This document shows positions 10,489-20,400 of a DNA stretch of 64,000 bases, piece after piece; the stretch's first letter is position 1; every line of letters begins with the position of its first letter. This stretch comes from Candidula unifasciata (lineage: Eukaryota > Mollusca > Gastropoda > Stylommatophora > Geomitridae): positions 435,001-499,000 of the forward strand of contig CAJHNH020001101.1 in assembly GCA_905116865.2 (NCBI GenBank). The letters are read 5' to 3'. The notes below the pieces were generated by a model. That model was not told the DNA's origin. It did no database searches and saw only the letters and a list, made by a program, of their open reading frames with translations. The position numbers were made by a program, and so were the translations under genes.

Positions 10489-11826
10489 ATCCTTCTTTTG
10501 ACTTCTGTCGAACAATTTCCAATGCTGTTTATATTGCGCCTAAATATTCAGAGTGTATGAAATTTTTAATTTCTTATAATCATCTATTGTTATTTTTGGG
10601 TAACAGCCAGTTTTGTCCGTGGACATTATTTTTGAATTCTTTAAATTCAAGAATAGGTTTGATCTTCACTGTGTTTTGAGACAGACATGATTAAATGTTT
10701 TATTCACTTTATATTGTTCAAAAGGAGGACAGTGTTATCTGTAAAGCGAAGCTCTGGAATATGTTTGCCACCAGTTATAAGTAGACCATAACAAGTCTGG
10801 TTCATTTTTTGACATTTGTCATGTTTTCTGCACGTATATTTAAAAGATATGGTGAGAGAATGCACCCCTGTCTCACTGTATTTTGCATCTTGAACCTATC
10901 ACATGTTTCACCAGCTGCTCGTTGCTCATGCTATAAACTTTCAATCAAATGCACCAAATGTGGAAACCCCATACTTCTCATGATGCTCCACAATTTCTGA
11001 TGTTGGACATAATCATCAGATAGACCTTGCCATAATCAGTGAAACAAACATGGAGTTGCAAGTTGTATTCTCTACCCTTTTCAAATCTCAGTACAGACGT
11101 GATCACTAGCTTTTCTACCCGGTCTAAACCATCTTGTGCTACATGTGGCTCATATTGTAGTTTCCTTTCAAACATCTTTATGATAATTCGTAAGATGATT
11201 TTGCTAGCACGACTTATTAATGTGGTGGTAGTTGGAGCATAGTTTCAAATTTCCATTCTTTGGAAGAGTGATATAAATTGTTCTTTTCACTGCTTTAAGC
11301 CAAATGACACTTTTTTTTTCAACTTGATCATCAACACTGCTATACTTTTATAAGATGTCACATGCCTTCTCTATTCAGTTATGCATCAGCTAGTCATTAT
11401 TCGAGACAAATAATCTAAATACTTTTGATTTTATAACAGTTTCTGTGTGAAATATCAAATTTCACAACAACCGAATTCCAGACACAGCTGATCGCAACAT
11501 GGGAGATGCGGATGATATATTTTGTTCAACTAAATCGTAACCCATATTACTGGTAACATGTTTTTTACTTGCATTTATTAATGATAATGTCAAGGACAGC
11601 AGCAGTATGGACAGTTCTAGACCTTTTCCTTTAAGATTTAGTCTGGAAAAATTACACAAAATTGCGTCACACTGATTTCATTAAAGACAATTCGAAAATT
11701 AAACCTATCACATTACAACATTTGGAAAAAGATAATACTTCCTTTCTATAATTCTTCATTTTCAAGACATGTTTATGGAAATTAATTTTCCCACCATTGG
11801 AAGTAATATTAGAGTGTCTGTGCCGA

Positions 11827-12161
11827 CAGCAGATATATCAGTAACCGTGACCCTTTTAAGGGTCGAATGACCCTTTCACAGGAGTCGCCTAAGACCATCG
11901 GAAAACATATATTCACTTAAGTTATGAAGTAGCAACAAAAATAATGTTATGGTTGTGGGTCACCACAATATGAAGAACTGTATTAACTCTTTGAGTCCCA
12001 AGGAACGCATCATACGTTCATAGGTTACTGCACAGAAGCCCATGAACGCATAATGCGCCTATTTTACGTCTCTTTTGACTACCCTTTGGGCCTGTGATGC
12101 TAAACCCTCTGGGACTCAAAGAGTTAAAGGGTCACGGCTTTAGGAAGGTTGACAACTACTG
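11827..12161 (-). mobile_element. hAT-like MITE, interrupted by a piggyBac-like MITE
   Basis: The reverse complement matches the TSD-bounded hAT-like MITE at 52696-52932. Shared blocks are CAGTAGTTGTCAACCTTCCTAA, TTAATACAGTTCTTCAT, TTCATAACTT.AGTGAATAT and GTGAAAGGGTC.TTCGACCC. The distal terminus (near 11827) is diverged and I see no 8-bp TSD. A 137-bp MITE splits it at TTAA. Confidence 0.78.
11987..12123. mobile_element. piggyBac-like MITE (copy 1)
   Basis: 137 bp between TTAA repeats at 11983-11986 and 12124-12127. Its termini are CTCTTTGAGTCCCA and the exact complement TGGGACTCAAAGAG. The TTAA TSD is the hallmark of piggyBac-type integration, but no transposase is present. Copies 2 and 3 are at 36142-36293 and 38127-38259. 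Confidence 0.85.
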
Positions 12162-12349
12162 TTCTACAGAGAAGTGTGGAAATCAAAGACACACAAAAAA
12201 AGTCTTCCTCAATTGGAGCATGGGATTTCAGAACCATAACTGCTTCTTTTCAGACGCTCAAGTTTTAGCCTAAGAGGAATAATTTGATTTTTTTCTTTAT
12301 CCCTATTCTATTCCTGATTTTCCACCTCCATGCAACAAAGTTTCCCCCT
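12162..12349. other. Intergenic, nothing recognised
   Basis: Short unassigned stretch. Confidence 0.35.
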
Positions 12350-12625
12350 GGCCTCTGGGTAGTAAGTTTGGACACCCGTGTGTTGCGCAAGTAAAAAAAT
12401 ACCTTGGCAGTTGGAAATTAAAAAAGAATAGCTTAACAGTGCTGCCTTGGCAAAATGTGGAGTTAAAAATTTACACAAAGTATTTCATTTTCCTCATCGG
12501 TGCAACAGAGTCCAGGCACTGCGCTGAAATTCTTCAGACTCAGGCTTGAGTTACAAGTAGAATGGAGCCCTTTTGGGTTACTGCCCATGTGCCATGATGT
12601 TGATCCGTTGAATAAACATAAAATA
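12350..12625 (+). mobile_element. Family B SINE, 5'-truncated
   Basis: Shares CTTGGCAGTTGGAAATTAAA, GGCAAAATGTGGAGTT, CACTGCGCTGA and GTGCCATGATGTTGATCCGTTGAA with 2830-3200 and 49159-49539. The tRNA-like head is missing. Confidence 0.72.
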
Positions 12626-12654
12626 AAGTGTTCTAATGAATTTTTAAAAAATGT

Positions 12655-13170
12655 TGAATTAAGAATCGACATCACAGCACTCAGAACACTCCCAAAAGTG
12701 ATCAGTCCCTATCTTCAGCAGCAAGCAAAGAGTTACAATTCCAATGGTACCAGTAACCGTCTGATTGTATATCCGTCTCATCCTTCCCCTTAGTGTTGAG
12801 CATCAGCCAGATCCCCTGGTAACTCCTCGCAGCACCATTCTCCTTACACCGTAATGATTTATCTGCGCCTTCGCACTGTTTACTAGCTTATAATTTTCAA
12901 TTTCGTCCTTTTCAGGACGAAATTTTTCATCATTTGAAGCCCTACTCTGGCTTCTGCCAGGGGCCGCAATATAGGCAGGCCATACATATGGCCAAATGTC
13001 TGAACGCGGTTTCTGGGACCTCTCCATGGCGATCCTCATCCACATGGTGGCACTTTGTGTCATCGGGTGTTTATCGCTTGTGTGATGTCCTGGTGGGGTA
13101 GAAAGTCAGTCAGTCAGTTCACTAGCTCCCAAAGGGCCCTCACAACATCTAACCTGTCATACATCAATTC
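12655..13170 (-). mobile_element. R3 LINE fragment, split by a family D repeat
   Basis: Positions 12655-12888 and 13121-13170 match consecutive parts of the R3 copy at 3955-4300. The uninterrupted copy reads TTTACTAGCTCCCAAAGAGCCC at the point where this copy is split. Confidence 0.8.
12889..13120. mobile_element. Family D repeat nested in R3
   Basis: Inserted between two ACTAGCT copies (12882-12888 and 13121-13127). One end carries a perfect 9-bp-arm hairpin (TTTCGTCCT/AGGACGAAA at 12901-12909 and 12914-12922). The other end carries (CAGT)n. The family core is shared with 2451-2649 and 28779-28993. Confidence 0.85.
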
Positions 13171-13244
13171 ACCCCCAATTGAAATTCAATTCTAATGAAT
13201 TTACAAGGATAAACATAAAGAAGGGAAAAGACAGATCTCATCTG

Positions 13245-13440
13245 GTTGGCAGGTTTTCACATGTTAAAATGTAGCCTGCGTGGTGGTCTCGGGTTCGAGC
13301 AAAGGAATGGCAGAAAAACTGCTTACTCCCTAAATTAACTGTGTATGTGGCACAGAAGCTGAAGGGCTTCAAAGCTCATGACACTGAGCCAAATACTTAT
13401 GCTCAAGTGCTTCTGGTTCCAAAAAAAAAAAAAAAAAAAC
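13245..13440 (+). mobile_element. Family G tRNA-like SINE with poly(A) tail
   Basis: The head TAGCCTGCGTGGTGGTCTCGGGTTCGAGC resembles A and B boxes. About 150 bp of body follow, then an 18-base A run at 13422-13439. I saw only this copy, so the family assignment is tentative. Confidence 0.5.
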
Positions 13441-13980
13441 AAGTTATAAGACTGGGATTTAATCTTTTATCATATGTAATATATAAATAGAGCAGCTTTA
13501 AAAGAAATACAAAATTCTCATTCATCTAAGCCATCTTTTAAAATCTGGCCAGATTTTTGAACATGTGTGGTCATTTTGTTCACAATATATATTTATTTGC
13601 TGTTAAAGGCATCACATGAAACAAAAGAAGACAAGCTACTAAAGAAAGCTTAAAGGCACATGATAACAGTCAACATAAGATATACCATAAAAATGATGTA
13701 ACAACAATTAATAAAACCACTTCATCGGTACAAGAAAATTAATTTGTATAAATTATTCAACACAGCCATGTTCTCAAGAAAATACAGGAGAGTGAAAAGC
13801 GCCACCGAGAATTTATAAATCAATTAGGGAAAGATCTGAACAGCATCTGCCTGTGATAAACGATGGTTTATAGGCCTAAAGCTGAAGCATCAACTTCACT
13901 GCAACAGGTCTCCTACATGACTCGGTCTCTTTCAAAGGAGAAGCAAGCTGATGTTTTTAAAAATTGGACAAAGTATTCAG
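13441..13980. other. Intergenic, nothing recognised
   Basis: AT-rich, no gene or repeat recognised. Confidence 0.4.
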
Positions 13981-13982
13981 CA

Positions 13983-14120
13983 TGAGTTCAAGCAATAATC
14001 CCCATGGATTCCATTAAAAAAAAAAAACTATTAAACTCTATAAACTGCTGACTGAGCTGTACTACTTGCAGTCAGAAACATGACTTAACAATCAACACAC
14101 AATATTCAAATATTAAATTG
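13983..14120. repeat. Duplicated segment, copy 1
   Basis: About 135 bp containing CAAGCAATAATCCCCATGG, an A run, GCTGACTGAGC.GTACT.CTTG and GTCAGAAACATGACTTAA. It recurs in the same orientation at 15612-15750. Confidence 0.85.
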
Positions 14121-14224
14121 AAAGGTACTGAAAGATAACTGCTGTTATGGAGATCACTTAATCTCAAAACTGTATATAACTGAATCCTGACACAATTTTC
14201 TGTAATTTATTCTGTCCTAACAAC

Positions 14225-14405
14225 TTAAAGTAACATGTCATACGTGGCTGGCTACTCTTTATTTGTACCAAGTAACATGTCATACCTGAATGGCTACTCT
14301 TCATATTCACCAGCTGGTAAGTCACAAATGATTGGCTGTTCTGTGTGTGCACTAATCAGTAAGTCATATGTGATTGGCTGTTCTTCATGTGCACCAATGA
14401 AAATG
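14225..14405. repeat. Four-copy degenerate ~45-bp tandem repeat
   Basis: The unit resembles AAGTCATATGTGATTGGCTGTTCTTCATGTGCACCA. It translates as imperfect YVxGYS/VIGCS repeats but has no gene context. Confidence 0.7.
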
Positions 14406-14639
14406 GCAAATAACTGGCATCTTTACATCTTTCCTGTCTGCTATAGGCAGGTCTGGGAATCACAACCCACGGCAGTGACATGGTACACCCAAATATAGCT
14501 TAACTCAGTGAGAGACTAAGACATTAATACAATCTAGTATCCAAGAAAGGTGGCTGGATACACACACCAAATTCTCTTCTCAAGATTCTCTTTATCACCT
14601 CTCTAGAGAGGGACAATGTATTTTATTCAGACTAAGGAC
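14406..14639. other. Intergenic, nothing recognised
   Basis: No supported feature. Confidence 0.35.
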
Positions 14640-14925
14640 TGGGCACAACAGACTTTGTCAACAAACGTTCAAACTTTTCAGTGTAGGAAACATGGAAACG
14701 TGTCCCTGCAGCGTGGCACCCGAAATGTTGAGCATGTGCTCCAACACTGTCAACTGTGAGTTGACAACAGAGATGCAATCTGGCCTGTTCCAACCCCAAT
14801 GAAGACAAAGCTGTATGGTACACGAGAAGTTAAGGACTGCATGATAGCTTTCATAAAGACTTTCAGCACCTGATATAAGTTTTTTGACAGTAGGATTGGA
14901 GGAGAAGAAGAAGAAGAAGAAGAAG
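14640..14925 (+). mobile_element. R4 LINE 3' fragment with (GAA)n tail
   Basis: One frame gives CPC, and after a frameshift NVEHVLQHCQL, the same Cys/His block as 8141-8390. The KLYGTRE and IAFIKTF regions and a (GAA)n tail at 14900-14924 follow. Confidence 0.75.
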
Positions 14926-15109
14926 ACAAACCAGGATGATGGTGAGTGTGACTAGCAAGACTAGCTCACGTTGAGAATAGTAAAAGTTGTCGGATGTCAG
15001 GACCATTGATGCCTGAGGACCCCAGGTATGTGAAATGGTTAACATGTTTGATGTGTGTTCTTCATATTTATTCTTCTTAAAGTCCATGCTGTGGGGCACT
15101 GGTAGTTGC

Positions 15110-15390
15110 ATCTATCTACAACCCTCTGTCTCGTCAACTCTGACACGGATGACCCTCCATGTCATGATGTCAGACTGTCCAGTGTCTCTTCTCTCATTCT
15201 CCCTCTGCCTCTCCTCCCCTCCAACTTTTCTACTGTCCTGATGTACTCCAGTTTTATCCTTCTCATCACATGACCAAAGAATGTTGATTGTCTCTTTCTG
15301 ATGTGGGCTATCAGCTCTCTTCTCTTCACATTTTCTTATCAAATTATCATGTGTGATTGTGCTGATGGGCACAATTCTTTAGGCTCCTCT
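15110..15390 (-). mobile_element. LINE ORF C-terminal fragment
   Basis: The minus strand shows RKRQSTFFGHVMRRIKLEYI-like codons scattered over two frames, matching the RxFGHVMR...GRGR order of RTE-type copies. It is heavily degraded. Confidence 0.55.
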
Positions 15391-15611
15391 GAACCTATTA
15401 ACTGGCTAGTTGTGTCCATGACTGGCACTTATTAACCCGTTATAATCCAAACTACTGATCAGCTCTCAAACATGACGATCAGCTCTGACAATAACGTAGA
15501 CTGTAAGAACATTAATAGTTTTTTTTTAAACACAACTGGCTGGGGTGGGGAGGAGACAGTGGAAACAAATTCTGATACCAATTTATCATCAGTTTTCAGT
15601 CTGAACTATGT

Positions 15612-15750
15612 AGCTCAAGCAATAATCCCCATGGATTCTATTAAAAAAAAAAAAAAAACTATTAAACTCTATAAGCTGCTGACTGAGCCGTACTTCTTGC
15701 AGTCAGAAACATGACTTAAAAATAAACACAATATTCAAATATTAAATATA
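15612..15750. repeat. Duplicated segment, copy 2
   Basis: Direct repeat of 13983-14120, about 90% identical by eye, with a longer A run. Confidence 0.85.
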
Positions 15751-15764
15751 TTTTTCTTCTTCTG

Positions 15765-15990
15765 ACTGTTTAGTGGCTGTAAAGTCCAGCAGCAGGTTCT
15801 GGTATTCATCCACTTCTAGACTTTAGTCTTGCTCCAGAACTTGAGTTATGTGTGCACATCATCTATATGTATGCAGACTGCTAGAGTTGGTTCCTCAACT
15901 CTCAAGCAGATGCACTCCGACCTCAAAAGAAACATCCCTAATCTGTTGACTTTTACAACATGCTTGTTAGGGAAAAAAAAGAGGGGGGGG
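15765..15990 (-). mobile_element. Family C repeat, partial
   Basis: Complement of the family C consensus (GGTTCCTCAACTCTCAAGCAGATGCACTCCGA...). Its distal part runs into a G/T homopolymer at 15980-16007. Confidence 0.7.
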
Positions 15991-16129
15991 GGGGGTTTTT
16001 TTTTTACATTTTTCAGTTCTCTGTAATTTAGTGCTCTTTTAAGGCATGTCCACCAAATCAGCAGTATATTTAAAAGTTCAAACCCTCCCCCCCCCCCCCC
16101 AAAAACCCCCAGCTCTAGCAACTGTATCT

Positions 16130-16290
16130 GACATTAGGAAATCCATCAAACGTAACAATAAACAGGGCTCGAGGACAGGTCAGCCATCTCACACTAATTA
16201 TAAACAAACTAGCAAAGCGACTAAAATCGGAACATGGAATGTTTGTGGCCTCAAAAACAAAGAATCAGAAATAGTACTGCGTTTGCCTTC
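16130..16290 (+). mobile_element. LINE endonuclease 5' fragment
   Basis: Encodes SKATKIGTWNVCGLKNKESE, which matches the TWNVRTL-type start of the apurinic endonuclease domain of non-LTR retrotransposons. The similarity ends within about 50 codons. Confidence 0.6.
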
Positions 16291-16387
16291 AAAAGGCGGC
16301 TCACAGGTTATGTTGTGGTTCACAGCTAGGCTACGATATGTGCGCCTTCTGGTCCAACATAGCCAATTGCAGTTTTTAAAAAAAGTG

Positions 16388-16545
16388 AAGGTCCCTTCTT
16401 CACGTCTTTAGGCGTATAGGGCTAGACCTATATTTTTTTTGACCAATCGGCACAAGATGGGTGACGTGGTCAGCATCACGCTAGCTGCCTTTACTTCCCG
16501 GGACTGCACCCGGTACCAACTCAAGGCTGGGTCGACCTGGGAGTT
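16388..16545 (-). mobile_element. Family A SINE, head-truncated
   Basis: Plus-strand GGCGTATAGGGCTAGACCTATA, GACCAATCGGCACAAGATGGGTGACGTGGTCAGCATCACG and CCCGGTACCAACTCAAGGCTGGGTCGACC blocks, as in 9524-9766. Confidence 0.85.
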
Positions 16546-16611
16546 AAGGAGCCGATTGCAGCGGCCCCTAATTAGTCTCCTTTTACAGTATGCATGTTAA
16601 GAAGCAGTGAG

Positions 16612-16617
16612 TTTATT
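16612..16617 (-). terminator. Candidate polyadenylation signal for the Rab20-like gene
   Basis: AATAAA on the minus strand, about 530 bp downstream of the stop codon and just before a SINE. It is only a candidate without transcript ends. Confidence 0.3.
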
Positions 16618-17144
16618 CATTCCCACCCCTCCCCCATGGGGCCTGGAAAAACCATACAAAGAGAAAGACTATTCCGTTATGATCTCTTTCAATCCTGATG
16701 ATGCTAAGATCACAGCAAACAAACTCTGATTCGAGGAAAAATGAGATTACATCAGCAGTGAATCCATCTTAAAAACTACTTTTCCAAGAGAGAACAAATA
16801 ATTCAATCGGATACTGAACACACCACAAACATTTTAAAACTATATTGCATGTAGATATCACAACAACATGTATTGTTTTAAACAGCAGTAGCAAAGAAAA
16901 GATGACATCAACAACTTGAAATACAAATCTGACATATTAAGCTATAATAATTCACAAAGATAGAAAAGAACAGAAAATTACTCTATGGAATACATATCTG
17001 TGGAAGGAAAAGATAACACACAATATGATAAAAAAAAAAAAATTACTTGAGGTTGGTCATTCATTTAGCTAGATTTCAGAGTGGAGTTACAAATTAACAT
17101 ACTTCCACATCAGTTACTTATTTTTTTTTACACCAAGCTTAAAA

Positions 17145-17487
17145 TCAACAGCAAGCCTTCTGTGAACCAGATGAGTTCGAATCTTTGAGGTCTACGAGAC
17201 TGAGCTGCTGGTACTGCTTCTTCTGATCGGGACTCAGGGGTAGGCAATGCTGGAAGATGTACTCAAACACATCCTTGACGTTTTCATCATTCAGGCTCGA
17301 GGTTTCGAAGTAAGGCACTTGAGGGGCTTTTCTCAGGTCCAGATGTTCATTGAGTTCCTTAGCCAGTTTTTTACCTTCCTCAGGTGTGATGTCTCTGCTT
17401 TCAGAACTCACAAGGTCAAGTTTGGTTCCCACCACAACTTTAAGGCAATCTTCATTGGCAGCCTCAAGAATGGATCCAAATCTTGCC
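17145..17487 (-). CDS. Rab20: Rab20-like, coding exon 5 (C-terminus)
   Basis: Acceptor TTTCGTAG. Encodes residues 95-208 with GTKLDL, the FETSS base-recognition motif, the hypervariable tail and terminal CC, then TGA. Part of this exon is duplicated at 18799-18870. Confidence 0.95.
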
Positions 17488-20400
17488 CTACGAAATTAAA
17501 AAAGAAAGTTAAGATGGTAAGATTTTGGTACTAGCTGAGAGAATCACAATAGAGACACTGAAATCGGAAACAAGTGGACTAAAAAACAAGGACATCAAAG
17601 AGTTTATGCAGTATGGAATGTGCCATAAAAGAGTTTATGTGGAATGGAATGTGCCATAAAAGAGTTTATATGGTATGGAATGTGCCAGAAAGAGCTTATG
17701 TGGTATAGAATGTGACAGAAAGGGTTTATGTGTTTTGGATGTTACAGAAAGAGTTTATGTGGTATGGAATGTGCCAGAAAGAGTTTATGTGGTATGGAAT
17801 GTGACAGAAAGGGTTTACCTGGTGCAGTATGTGACAGAAAGGGTTTATGTGTTTTGGATGTTACAGAAAGAGCTTATGTAGTACAGATTGTGCCAGAAAA
17901 AGAGTTTATGTGGTATGGAATGTGCCAGGAATAGTTTATGTGGCATGGAATGTGACAGAAAGAGTTTATGTGGTATGGAGTGTGTCAGCAATAGTTTATG
18001 TGGTATATATAGAATGTGCCAGAAAGAGTTTATATGGTATGGAATGTGCCAGAAAGAGCTTATGTGGTATAGAATATGACAAAAAGGGTTTATGTGCAAT
18101 GTGACAGAAAGAGTTTATGTGGTATGGCATGTACCAGAAAGAACTTATGCGGTAAAGAATTTGCCAGAAAGAGTTTTTATTGTATAGAATGTGTCCTAAA
18201 GAGTTTATGTGGTAGGGAATGTGCCAGAAAGAGTTTATGTGGTATGGAATGTGACAAAAAGAGTTCATTTGGTAAAGGATGTGATAAAAGTGTTTATATG
18301 GAACAGAATGTGCTAGTAAGAGTTTAACACAGAATGTGAGAGAAAAATTTACCTGATATACAATTTGAGTTTTTTTTTTTGCACGCACGCACGCATGCAC
18401 GCACACACATTTTAACTAAACAAATTTAAAAGACACTCACCACAATGATTCAAACGTTTTTGGGGATGTCAAATCAAATGCCAAGATGGCAGCACCAGCA
18501 CTGCGGCAGTAGAAATGTGAAAGTCCTGAGTACCTCTCATCCCCTGCTGTGTCCTGGAAGTATTCAGTTAGAAATAATCACTCAATGTGGGTAAACAAGG
18601 GCCTCGGTGGTGAAGTGGTTTAGGTGTCTGTCTTGCACTCTGAAGGACGTGGGCTCGTTTAACAGACGTGACGTTCAATTCATGAGTGCAGTTTTATGGA
18701 GATCCCTTGAGGATCACTGCTGGAACCACATGGGATAAAATCCAATGCAATAGAGTTGATCCTCTGAATTTTAATATTATTATTTTGTTTTGTTTTTTGA
18801 GGGGCTTTTCTCAGGTTCAGATGTTCACTGAGTTCCTTAGCCTGTTTTTTTTATATCTTCCTCATAAATTTGTTCGTTCATATGACGTCCCTAAATATTT
18901 CTTTAGCCCAAAATTAGGAAATAAACATTTCAAGCACATCTTGTGGATAATACGACCCCTAATTTTAAAGTTACAAAAATAATTATATACATAAAAATAT
19001 GGTACATCATCACCATTATCCTGATAGCAGGTCTTTTGTATAATGCTGCTCTTATCAAAAGCGTATGGAAAAGCCATTCTGCCTCATGCTAAACATTCTC
19101 AACTCATTACCTATCATACATACTACAGGTGTCTTTGGTATCCTGTGTCCTCTGTCATGTCGGTCTATTGCTGAATCTTCTTCAGGCAAATTGGTGCCAT
19201 GTCATATCAACGGCAACCAGGTCGCCTTTTGGCTGGCTGGTAGACGACTTCGTTGCCGGTCAGGATAGTATTTGGATCTGTCTCCGTTGATCACATCAAC
19301 ACTGCAGGAGTCCTTTTCTAGGCTCTTGGTGGCATGCAATGCTAAACCATTTCATATGGCACACATTACCTAGTCACAATTATAACCTAAAGCACTCCCT
19401 TTGCTGGTTGAACATGACAATTTTTTTTTCTCAAATACTAATGATTATGAAGATGAGGTGCCATGTTCACAGTAAAGGTTTGCTGTGATGGATCTCCAAC
19501 AAACTCTTATGTCCACCTCCTTATGTTGTCTTCCCACTTGCATCTCTGTCTACCTCTTGCTCTCTTGCCTTTGACTTTCCCTCCAGTATTGAGAAGAACC
19601 TTCTTTCATGAACCACATTCCTGCATTACTGTTCTCTGCAAACCATCATAACGCTTAATTGGCCAAAATACTTCATCATCATGATCAATCCGCAAGTACT
19701 TTACTGAATGTCACTCTTGTCATGGCATGCTTCGAAGTCACTCTTTCTCCAGCCAATTCTTCAGCTCAAAGTACTTCAGTTTCCAAAGAACATTACTAAC
19801 AGCCAGTCCACCTTTATGTTTAGATCCTAAAGAATCTCAGTACTTTTCTTTTTCTTGGTTCACGATGGGACCCATGGGAGAGGGGTGCAGCTAAATGCTC
19901 ACCCAATGAACCAAAGGTCTATCGTTCAAATCCGCATTAAGATGTAATTTATTTTAAAAATTATCCTCGGCTCCAAGGCCGCCCCAGCCTAAACTGGGTA
20001 CCGGTCCTGGGACATAAAGGGGGCCAGCATGATGCTAAAGACATAATCAATGTATTACCCAGTGGTCTTGTGCGTCTATGCCTGCGACTGGCTATACATC
20101 TTTGTGCTCTACAGCCCTTTCCTCTTTTGGTGTATGCCTTGTGCTATGGCATCAAAAGGCATTCTCCATCAGTGGGAAACCGATTTCACTTGCTGTCTCA
20201 CAGGTAATTCAGACTAAGTGCTGACTTTTTCTCTTGTGATCTCATGTCTGATTTTTATCTCTTCTGGTCACTCCTGTTGCCCTTCTCAGACCTCTCAATT
20301 GCATATTCTTAAATAAATCAAATAGTTTGAAAGTGTAAGTAGAATGTAACTGAACTGGAAGTACACAGAGCACAAAATTAGTCTTTTCTCTTCTAACCTG

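Larger units (their letters stand above)
9436..11690 (-). mobile_element. R2 RTE-like LINE, 3' half, with two nested insertions
   Basis: The minus strand encodes degraded reverse transcriptase, including LQLHVCFTDYGKVYLMI, which resembles the conserved FxDYxKAFD block, about 65 codons before 10978. The complement of an (ATG)n tail lies at 9436-9450. The 3' UTR matches 32171-32284 plus 32543-32830. It is interrupted by a family A SINE (9524-9766) and an R1 fragment (10176-10488). The 5' limit is uncertain. Confidence 0.72.

Noticed and set aside
13983..15750. A solo or paired LTR
   Set aside because: The copies lack clear TG..CA ends, a primer-binding site or a TSD, so they are left as a plain duplication.
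16046..16411. A 121-codon gene starting MSTKSAVYLK
   Set aside because: It joins a poly-C (Pro) tract, a short LINE endonuclease start and a family A SINE. It is a mosaic of repeats, not a gene.
17606..18350. CRISPR-like array
   Set aside because: The units are contiguous with no unique spacers, and the context is eukaryotic. It is a minisatellite.
17675..18406. Overlapping Cys- and Tyr-rich repeat proteins on both strands
   Set aside because: They are frames of the 30-bp minisatellite inside a Rab20-like intron.
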